Shown here one piece after another: positions 23,678-29,056 of a stretch of 29,056 bases of DNA. The translations under genes were made by a program, and so were the position numbers. The stretch spans positions 1 to 29,056 of the forward strand of contig JBQCGP010000080.1 of NCBI GenBank assembly GCA_051955535.1. Reading direction: 5' to 3'. The DNA comes from 13-2-20CM-68-14 sp051955535. GTDB lineage: Bacteria > Actinomycetota > Thermoleophilia > Gaiellales > Gaiellaceae. Under the pieces are notes generated by a model. That model was not told the DNA's origin and ran no database searches. It saw only the letters and a list, made by a program, of their open reading frames with translations. Within the stretch, counting starts at the first letter, position 1. Each line of letters starts with the position of its first letter.

Positions 23678-25063
23678 ATGTCAGAGGCCGCGGTCGAACC
23701 CGTCCAGGCGCGGGCCCGCGACACGCGCGGGGTCTGGCCTGGGTTGGCCATCGTCGCCGGCGCAGCCGTGTTCGCGGCCGTGCTCTCGCGGCCGGCACTC
23801 GACGGCACCTGGGAGAACCACGCCGCGCACTTCTGGATCGTCCTGGTCGCCGCGGCGCTGAACGTCGCTCTCGGCTACACGGTCGGGGTCGCCGCGAGCC
23901 GCCGGCGCGACGCGCGGCTCTTCCTCGTCGCGCTCGCTTTCGTCTCTGCCGCCGGCTTCCTCGGGCTCCATGCGCTTGCGACGCCCGGCGTCCTGATCGG
24001 CAAGAACGCGGGCTTCGAGCTCGCGACCCCCGTCGGCCTCGCGCTCGCCGGAGCGTTCGCCGCCGCTTCGGGCCTGCCGTTGCGGCCGGCGGCGGCGCAG
24101 CGCGTCCTGCGCTGGTCGCGCCCTCTCGCGGTGGCGCTCGGCGCGGTGATGGCGGCCTGGGCCGCGTTGTCCCTCGCGGAGGTCGGGCCACTCTCGCACC
24201 TGCTCGTCGGCGAGCAGCTCGACGGCTGGCAGATCGTACTCGCCGCACTCGGAGTCGTCCTCTACGCGGCGGCGGCGTTCGGTTACTTCAGGCTCTACCG
24301 CAGCCGTCGCTTGGGGTTCTTGCTCATCGTCGCGCTGGCGTTCGGCTTGCTCGCAGAGGCGATGCTCGTGATCGCCTGGGCGCGTAACTGGCGCGTCTCG
24401 TGGTGGGAGTGGCACCTGCTGATGGTCGGCGCGTTCCTGGCGATCGCCGCGAGCGCGCGCGCCGAATGGCATGAGGAACGTTGGAGCCCGCTCTACCTCG
24501 ACGAGACGCTGGCAGGCTCGCGCGAGGTCAGCATCATGTTTGCCGACCTACAGGGCTTCACGACGTTCGCCGAACGGATGAGCCCGGGAGATGTGGCGAA
24601 GATGCTGAACGGCTACTTCGAGACGCTCGTGCCGCTGCTCGAAGGCGCCGGGGGCACGATCCACCAGATCATCGGCGACGCGGTGATGGTGATCTGGAAC
24701 CAGCATGGAGAACGGCCCGACCACGCGGCCGCGGCGGCGCATGCGGCACTCGACTTCCAGGCGACGGCCGCCACGCTCGCCGATCGGCATCCCGGCTGGC
24801 CGCGCTTCCGAGTCGGCGTCAACAGCGGCGAGGTACTCGCCGGCGTCGTCGGCGGCCGAACCGGCCATCGAAAGCACGGCGTCGTCGGCGACGCGGTCAA
24901 CCTGGCCGCCCGCCTGGAGGCGCAGGCCGAGTCAGGGCAGGTCGTCGTCGGCTCCGGGACAGCCGGCGCCTTGCCGCCGGGCGCGCTGCTCGAGCGACTC
25001 CCTCCGCTGGCCGTCAAGGGCAAGTCCGAGCGGGTCGACGCTTTCATCCTGCGCTCCCTCTGA
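23678..25063 (+). CDS. Seven-helix membrane-bound class III nucleotide cyclase
   Basis: The ATG at 23678 is preceded by GGAGG (23670-23674) and gives 461 residues. About seven hydrophobic helices lie between 20 and 260 and form a MASE-like sensor. The cyclase domain (about 280-460) has metal ligands D290 in FADLQGFTTF and D334 in IIGDAVMVIW, and the transition-state residues N408 and R412 in GDAVNLAARLE. The position normally held by the purine-selecting lysine, four residues before D334, is Q330 (TIHQIIGD), and the partner position before VVGD is glycine. The metal and phosphate chemistry thus looks intact, but nucleotide choice may differ from a standard adenylate cyclase. The gene is divergent from the ABC operon, and the DUF3237-like gene follows after 6 bases. 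Confidence 0.9.
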   Translation: MSEAAVEPVQARARDTRGVWPGLAIVAGAAVFAAVLSRPALDGTWENHAAHFWIVLVAAALNVALGYTVGVAASRRRDARLFLVALAFVSAAGFLGLHALATPGVLIGKNAGFELATPVGLALAGAFAAASGLPLRPAAAQRVLRWSRPLAVALGAVMAAWAALSLAEVGPLSHLLVGEQLDGWQIVLAALGVVLYAAAAFGYFRLYRSRRLGFLLIVALAFGLLAEAMLVIAWARNWRVSWWEWHLLMVGAFLAIAASARAEWHEERWSPLYLDETLAGSREVSIMFADLQGFTTFAERMSPGDVAKMLNGYFETLVPLLEGAGGTIHQIIGDAVMVIWNQHGERPDHAAAAAHAALDFQATAATLADRHPGWPRFRVGVNSGEVLAGVVGGRTGHRKHGVVGDAVNLAARLEAQAESGQVVVGSGTAGALPPGALLERLPPLAVKGKSERVDAFILRSL

Positions 25064-25069
25064 CACGCG

Positions 25070-25504
25070 ATGAAGCTCGAGCCGCTCTATCGCGTTCGCT
25101 TCACCTATCCCGGGGGCTGGGCCGTCGAGGTCCCGGGCGGCGAACAGCACCTCTATCTTGCCGAGGGCCGCTGCGAGGGCTCGATCAGCGGCCGCTTTCG
25201 GGGGGCGAACTTTCCGCGCCGCCGGCCCGACGGCACGTTCTTGCCGAACTTCCGCGCCGTGATCGAGACCGACGACGGCGCCACGATCATGCTCGAGTGG
25301 CACGGCTATGGGCGCGCGTACCCAGTCGGCCGGCGCCAGATAGTCGGCGCCGTGTTCCACCTCAGCGACGCCGAGCGCTACAGCCGCCTCAACGACGTGG
25401 TCTGCGTCTCGGTCGGCGAGGTTCGCGCGTCGTCCGATCCCGACCGGGAAACCGAGCTCGTGGCGGACGTCGCCCAGCTCATCTGGGAGCCGATCGCGGA
25501 CTGA
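25070..25504 (+). CDS. DUF3237-family protein
   Basis: This 144-residue protein opens with LEPLYRVRFTYPGGWAVEVPGG, continues with GRCEGSISGRFRGANFPRRRPDGTFLPNFRAVIETDDGA and ends in a charged helix. Opening with the first beta strand, a GxixGxF-like turn, and the YGRAY...FHLSDAERYSRLNDVVCVSVGEV region match DUF3237 beta-barrel proteins of unknown function. There is no membrane segment or signal peptide. The ATG lies six bases after the cyclase stop, so the two are probably co-transcribed. A hairpin (25521-25535) follows its stop by 16 bases. A cytosolic ligand-binding barrel is possible, but nothing in the sequence names the ligand. Confidence 0.8.
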   Translation: MKLEPLYRVRFTYPGGWAVEVPGGEQHLYLAEGRCEGSISGRFRGANFPRRRPDGTFLPNFRAVIETDDGATIMLEWHGYGRAYPVGRRQIVGAVFHLSDAERYSRLNDVVCVSVGEVRASSDPDRETELVADVAQLIWEPIAD

Positions 25505-25520
25505 CTGTTGCGCAATCGGG

Positions 25521-25535
25521 CCTTCTGCGAGAAGG
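25521..25535 (+). terminator. Hairpin after the cyclase/DUF3237 pair
   Basis: CCTTCT at 25521-25526 and AGAAGG at 25530-25535 are perfect six-base arms around GCG. An 8-base palindrome TTGCGCAA (25508-25515) precedes it. There is no T-run, so termination is inferred from its position after the stop at 25504 and before the promoter of the next gene. Confidence 0.35.
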
Positions 25536-25570
25536 ACGCTGGCCCAGGCCGTGCTTGCTACACCCGCTTG

Positions 25571-25576
25571 TAAGCT
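25571..25576 (+). promoter_or_regulatory. -10 box for a leaderless transcript of the VOC gene
   Basis: TAAGCT ends nine bases before the GTG start at 25586, with no Shine-Dalgarno sequence between. It matches the spacing seen at 169-174, 10625-10630 and 18316-18321. No -35 at 16-18 bases is convincing. Confidence 0.4.
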
Positions 25577-25585
25577 CGGGACCGC

Positions 25586-26017
25586 GTGAGCGTGCATTCC
25601 GTAACGCCGATTCTCAACGTCTCGGACCTTCGTGCGAGTCTGAGCTGGTTCGCGCAGCTTGGATGGGAAACGCGTTTCGTCTGGGATGAGAGCCGCGGCG
25701 GCGACGAGCCGGGCTTTGCCGGTGTCGGTTTCGGAGACGCCGAGATCTTTCTTTGCCGAAACGGACAGGGCTCGCGTGGGACGCACAAGCCCAACCATCC
25801 CTTTGACGAGTCGACCGGGGGCGTCTGGATGTCGTGGTTCCTCGACAGTCTCGAAGAAGTGGACGCAATGCATGGGCGCGCCGTCGCGCTTGGCCTCGAC
25901 GTGACCATGCCGCCCACGGACGAGCCGTGGGGCGTGCGCGAGTTCCATCTCCTCCACCCCGACGGTCACACCTTCCGGGTCGGGGCGTTTCCGGCCACTG
26001 CCGAGTCGCCCAGGTAG
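25586..26017 (+). CDS. VOC-fold (glyoxalase/bleomycin-resistance-like) protein
   Basis: From the GTG at 25586 this is a 143-residue protein, the usual size of a two-module VOC protein. It begins VTPILNVSDLRASLSWFAQLGWE, the classic first beta-alpha-beta unit (strand, S-x-x-WF-x-x-LGW helix). The second half has WFLDSLEEVDAMHGRAVALG and closes with REFHLLHPDGHTFRVG, the D-P-x-G-x turn of the last strand pair. The family includes dioxygenases, isomerases and antibiotic-binding proteins; the AraC-N-like ligand pocket without obvious paired His/Glu metal ligands suggests a binding protein such as a bleomycin-resistance homologue rather than a lyase. It is soluble and cytosolic. It is separated from both neighbours by promoter-sized gaps, so it is probably transcribed alone. 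Confidence 0.87.
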   Translation: MSVHSVTPILNVSDLRASLSWFAQLGWETRFVWDESRGGDEPGFAGVGFGDAEIFLCRNGQGSRGTHKPNHPFDESTGGVWMSWFLDSLEEVDAMHGRAVALGLDVTMPPTDEPWGVREFHLLHPDGHTFRVGAFPATAESPR

Positions 26018-26035
26018 CCCCCCAGCTACTCGTCC

Positions 26036-26062
26036 AGGCGTCATTTAGGAACACTGGCGCAG
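26036..26062 (+). repeat. Copy 1 of a 27-bp imperfect direct repeat
   Basis: This copy, in the gap before the 818-residue regulator gene, matches 28777-28803 at 22 of 27 positions. The blocks AGGCGTCATT and CACTGGC are unchanged and the differences cluster in the middle. The two copies lie just outside the two ends of the regulator gene. Confidence 0.6.
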
Positions 26063-26132
26063 ACGAGTGACGCGGCACCCGAACACGCCGTAGGCTGGAC
26101 GGACTGCCCTGAGCAGCGCATGATCTATCCCC

Positions 26133-28589
26133 GTGGGTGCTGATCTTCCTGCGGGGACAGTCACCTTTCTCTTCACTGACATCGAAGGCTCGACGCGGCT
26201 GATTGAGGACCTCGGCGAGGACGGATACGTGGATGCGCTCGCCGCGCACCGTCGCGCGCTCAGGCAAGCGTTCGCCGCCCGCGGTGGCGTGGAAGTCGAC
26301 ACCCAGGGAGACGCGTTTCTCTATGTCTTCTCCGATCCGAGTGATGCGCTGCAAGCGGCCGCGCACGGGCAGGAGGCGCTCGCTTCAGGGGCGGTCAGGG
26401 TCCGGATGGGCGTGCATACGGGCGCGGCGCGGATGACCGACGAGGGTTATGCCGGTCGGGAGTTGCACCGCGCGGCGCGCATCGCTGCTTCTGCGCATGG
26501 CGGGCAGGTCGTCGTGTCGGCGGCGACGCGAGAGCTGGTGGATGGCGAGGTGACGGAGCTTGGCGAGCACCGACTGAAGGATTTCGACGAGCCGGTGCTG
26601 TTGTTCCAACTCGGCCTGGCGGAGTTTCCGCTACTGAAGACCATCTCGAACACGAACCTGCCGCGGCCTGCCTCCTCCTTCGTCGGCAGGCAGCGGGAGC
26701 GGGATGAGCTCGTCGCTTTGCTTGCTGACGGAGCTCGTCTGGTCACGCTTTCCGGGCCCGGTGGTTCGGGTAAGACCAGACTCGCGATCGAGGCTGCCTC
26801 TGAGCTCGTGCCAACCTTCAAGGCCGGCGTCATCTGGGTGGGGCTCGCGCGGTTGCGCGACCCGGCCCTGGTGGCGGAGGAGATCGCGCAAACGCTCGGT
26901 GCGAAGGAGGATCTGGCCGAGCATGTCGGCGAGCGTGAGCTCTTGCTCTTGCTCGATAACTTCGAGCAGGTCGTAGATGCGGCACCTGCGCTTTCAGAGC
27001 TGCTTCGGAGCTGCCCCAACCTGAAGCTGCTCTTCACCAGCCGGGAGCTCCTACGCATCCATGGCGAGGTGGAATTCTCCGTCCCGCCTTTGGCCCAGCC
27101 GGAGGCAATCGAGCTCTTCTGCGTTCGCTCGCAGCTCGAGCCGGACGAGGAGATCAGCGAGCTCTGCCGTCAACTCGACGAGTTGCCGCTCGCCGTCGAG
27201 CTCGCCGCCGGCCGAACCAGCGTCCTCACGCCTGCACAGATCTTGAAGCGGCTCTCACAGCGGCTCGACCTGTTTAAGGGCGGCCGCGACGCCGATCCAC
27301 GACAGCAAACGCTACGGGCGACGATGGAATGGTCGCACGACCTCCTGGGCGAGGCCGAGAAGCGGCTTTTCACGAGGCTGTCGGTGTTCGCGGGCGGCTG
27401 CACCCTCGAGGCCGCCGAAGAGATCGCGGGAGCCGACCTCGACACGCTGCAATCGCTGGTCGACAAGAGCCTGCTCCGCCACAGCGGCGACCGCTTCTGG
27501 CTACTGGAGACAATCCGCGAATTCGCCACCGAGCGCTTACGGCAGTTACCCGACGCGCACGAGGTTTCTAGCCGCCACGCGAACTGGTACGCCGGCGTTG
27601 CAGACCGAGCAGATGAGCACATGCGAGGTCCCGAGGAGGCGGATTGGCTCGATCAGCTCGAGGCCGAACTCGGAAATATGCGCGCCGCGCTCGCCTGGTT
27701 CGAGAGGATGCAGGCGGCCGCGGCGCTCCAGACGCTGAGCGCTGCGCTGCTGCCTCTCTGGGGTGAGCGCGGTCATTGGCGCGAGGGTGTGCTCTGGCTG
27801 GAGAACGCCTTGGCCTTCGGGGATGGTGATCCTCAGGCTCGAGTTCGCGCACTCATCGCTCTTTGTGTGCTGGACGGGGATCTCAACCGCCGCCGCCCAG
27901 CGCAGCTGAGGCCGATGGCACTGGAGATCGACCGGATCGCGACCGAGCTCGATGACACCGTGGGTCGCGCCCGCGCGCGGACGATTCTGGGTTGGGCCGC
28001 CGGGGCCGACGGTGATCGCGACGAGGCGCAACGCATGCACGAACAGTCAGTGGCGCTCGCCCGTGCGAGCGGAGACCCTTGGTCGCTCTCGGTCGCGCTC
28101 AACAACCTCGGGGATGTGCACATGATCAACGGAGACTTCGACGCCGCCGCCGGCGCGCTCGGAGACGCACTCGCCGTCGTGGGAGAGGTCGATTATCCGG
28201 ATGCAACCGGTCGCGTATTGCACAACCTCGGCCTGGCGGTTCTAGCTCGTGGCGACGCCGACCGAGCCGCCGAGCACCTGAGCGAGGCAGTGACCCTTTT
28301 CGCCACCACAGGCTCGGTCGTAGCAGGCGACAGTCTCCTGGGACTTGCAGCCGTTGCCAACGCAAAGGACAAACCACGCCGAGCCACACGGCTCCTCGGC
28401 GCATCCAACCGCGTCGCCGAAGAGGCCGGCCAGCCCCGAGATATCTTCGAGACAAGTCTCTACGAGAACACGCTGACAGCCATACGCAGTGCACTCGGTG
28501 ATCAAACCGCGGCGGAACTGCTCGCCGAGGGCGAGAAGATGCCCCGCGAGGAGGCGATCGCCTACGCCCTCGCCGACGCCGCTGAGTAG
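26133..28589 (+). CDS. Cyclase-like / STAND ATPase / TPR regulator (AfsR-like architecture)
   Basis: This 818-residue protein starts at a GTG (26133) without a Shine-Dalgarno sequence; a weak -10 (TGATCT, 26121-26126) ends six bases before. Residues about 8-165 form a class III cyclase-like domain with metal positions D16 in FLFTDIEGST and D60 in DTQGDAF. The lysine position is D56, and the transition-state asparagine position is H112 (RELHRAARI), so catalysis is doubtful and the domain may only bind nucleotide. A STAND/NB-ARC ATPase follows from about 181: FVGRQRERD, Walker A GPGGSGKT at 207-214, Walker B LLLLLDNFE near 269-277, then LFTSRELL and the LPLAVELAAGR GxP-type motif. TPR-like helices fill about 490-800. 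Such proteins are signal-transducing switches. It stands alone, bracketed by direct repeats. Its target is unknown. Confidence 0.9.
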   Translation: MGADLPAGTVTFLFTDIEGSTRLIEDLGEDGYVDALAAHRRALRQAFAARGGVEVDTQGDAFLYVFSDPSDALQAAAHGQEALASGAVRVRMGVHTGAARMTDEGYAGRELHRAARIAASAHGGQVVVSAATRELVDGEVTELGEHRLKDFDEPVLLFQLGLAEFPLLKTISNTNLPRPASSFVGRQRERDELVALLADGARLVTLSGPGGSGKTRLAIEAASELVPTFKAGVIWVGLARLRDPALVAEEIAQTLGAKEDLAEHVGERELLLLLDNFEQVVDAAPALSELLRSCPNLKLLFTSRELLRIHGEVEFSVPPLAQPEAIELFCVRSQLEPDEEISELCRQLDELPLAVELAAGRTSVLTPAQILKRLSQRLDLFKGGRDADPRQQTLRATMEWSHDLLGEAEKRLFTRLSVFAGGCTLEAAEEIAGADLDTLQSLVDKSLLRHSGDRFWLLETIREFATERLRQLPDAHEVSSRHANWYAGVADRADEHMRGPEEADWLDQLEAELGNMRAALAWFERMQAAAALQTLSAALLPLWGERGHWREGVLWLENALAFGDGDPQARVRALIALCVLDGDLNRRRPAQLRPMALEIDRIATELDDTVGRARARTILGWAAGADGDRDEAQRMHEQSVALARASGDPWSLSVALNNLGDVHMINGDFDAAAGALGDALAVVGEVDYPDATGRVLHNLGLAVLARGDADRAAEHLSEAVTLFATTGSVVAGDSLLGLAAVANAKDKPRRATRLLGASNRVAEEAGQPRDIFETSLYENTLTAIRSALGDQTAAELLAEGEKMPREEAIAYALADAAE

Positions 28590-28627
28590 CTCGCTGAAGC
28601 CGGGGCGCGAAAAGGCTCAGCGGACCA

Positions 28628-28771
28628 GTGCAGTTCGAGGATGCTGACTTTCAAGGTGGCGCGAACGTTGTTTCGCTGAACCAGGCGCGGGCGAACTTCC
28701 GAGAGTTTGCGGCCTCAGAGCGACGTTTCATCCAGAACGTTCGACCACCGACGTTGGAAGAGCAGCCCTAG
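28628..28771 (+). CDS. Possible small protein, 47 residues
   Basis: A GTG at 28628 opens a frame that ends at TAG 28769-28771. The product is hydrophilic, begins MQFEDADFQGGANVVSLNQ and has a probable helix QARANFREFAASERRF. It shows no Shine-Dalgarno sequence. The composition is protein-like (balanced acidic and basic residues, few arginine or alanine runs), unlike the antisense shadows in this window. It could be a small gene co-transcribed with the regulator 38 bases upstream, or the remnant of a longer one. No family is recognised. Confidence 0.25.
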   Translation: MQFEDADFQGGANVVSLNQARANFREFAASERRFIQNVRPPTLEEQP

Positions 28772-28776
28772 TCCTC

Positions 28777-28803
28777 AGGCGTCATTCCTGAGCACTGGCC
28801 CAG
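28777..28803 (+). repeat. Copy 2 of the 27-bp imperfect direct repeat
   Basis: This copy lies 187 bases after the regulator stop, in the same orientation as the copy at 26036-26062, with 22 of 27 bases identical. The distance between copies is about 2.74 kb and contains only the regulator gene and the small ORF. Confidence 0.6.
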
Positions 28804-29056
28804 CCCACGCCTCTGTCGCCTGATTAGCAGCGCCTGAGTAGGTTTGAGCGATCGCGCTAGCCCTGCGCGCGCATCGCGGCCTTGACATCGGCTTCGCCCT
28901 GTGTCACTTCGATGGGCGCCCGGTCAGAGGATCCCCGCCCCCGCCATCCCTCGGCGCATCAGGTCGCCTCTGACGCGGCCTGCAGCGGCGGGGATTTCGT
29001 CGGCAAGAGGGGGTCGGGTATCCGGTTTCCGAGTCGAAGGAAGCCGGCTCCGGTCA

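Larger units (their letters stand above)
28590..29056. other. Gene-poor right edge (467 bases)
   Basis: No clear gene is present after the regulator stop. The stretch holds a 47-codon ORF (28628-28771), a copy of the 27-bp repeat (28777-28803), and, on the reverse strand between the window edge and 28857, coding-like segments in two different frames (one ending ...MRRGMAGAGIL then TGA at 28924, the other ending ...IEVTQGEADVKAAMRAQG then TAG at 28857). The latter could be the decayed 3' end of a gene starting beyond the window. Inverted arms GTCAGAGG (28923-28930) and CCTCTGAC (28967-28974) are also present. Confidence 0.5.

Noticed and set aside
28923..28974. 8-base inverted arms GTCAGAGG / CCTCTGAC as mobile-element ends
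   Set aside because: The arms are only 36 bases apart, too short to enclose an element. No transposase or target duplication is visible, so chance in GC-rich DNA is likely.
1..29056. CRISPR array, tRNA, rRNA, phage or insertion-sequence genes
   Set aside because: No regularly spaced repeats, no recognisable tRNA T-arm/anticodon arrangement, and no transposase, integrase or phage structural motif were seen on either strand.

Overview
The window is about 29 kb of high-GC, densely packed bacterial DNA. Codon use (strong G/C third positions), frequent GTG/TTG starts, start codons without Shine-Dalgarno sequences placed just behind a TANNNT box, and NarL-type two-component, MmpL-type and class III cyclase families all point to an actinobacterium. 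My best guess is a deep-branching group such as Thermoleophilia (Gaiellales/Solirubrobacterales); that placement is inference. No rRNA, tRNA, CRISPR array, integrase or insertion sequence was recognised.

Layout. Left edge: the tail of a membrane-protein gene, a short intergenic stretch with two hairpins, then a forward cluster of a cystathionine gamma-synthase/lyase family enzyme, a metallo-beta-lactamase-fold hydrolase and an MFS exporter (182-3438). It meets tail-to-tail a reverse-strand operon (10618 to 3399) of a 1125-residue cyclase/ATPase/TPR regulator, a short-chain dehydrogenase, a glycogen-debranching-type enzyme and a GT4 glycosyltransferase. The last three are joined by ATGA overlaps. 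Next, also on the reverse strand, come a histidine kinase, its response regulator and an MmpL-like RND exporter (15556 to 10754). A membrane-anchored alpha/beta hydrolase runs forward (15686-16984) and meets a YunG-like gene and a CDF metal exporter on the reverse strand. A cupin-TPR protein is divergent from the CDF gene. A MacB-like ABC exporter (999-residue FtsX-type permease plus a tandem-ATPase subunit) occupies 23626 to 19068. Forward from 23678 are a membrane-bound nucleotide cyclase, a DUF3237-like protein, a VOC-fold protein and an 818-residue cyclase-like/ATPase/TPR regulator. The last 467 bases hold only a small ORF, a repeat copy and a possibly decayed ORF.

How it fits together. 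The window is rich in signalling and export: three class III cyclase-domain proteins with different active-site residues, two of them fused to STAND-type ATPase modules; a two-component system next to an RND exporter; and an ABC exporter of the type that moves lipids, peptides or drugs out of the membrane. The carbohydrate genes downstream of the first cyclase/ATPase suggest that reserve or osmolyte polysaccharide metabolism is co-transcribed with a nucleotide-signalling protein.

The most interesting signals not explained by gene calls are: an AbrB-like segment between the two ATPase domains of the ABC subunit; a relic of a CDF-gene 3' end that now carries the -35 box of the cyclase operon; 27-bp imperfect direct repeats bracketing the 818-residue regulator; a mirror-image pair of promoter boxes between the CDF and cupin genes; and palindromic operator candidates at 15611-15624 and 23621-23635.
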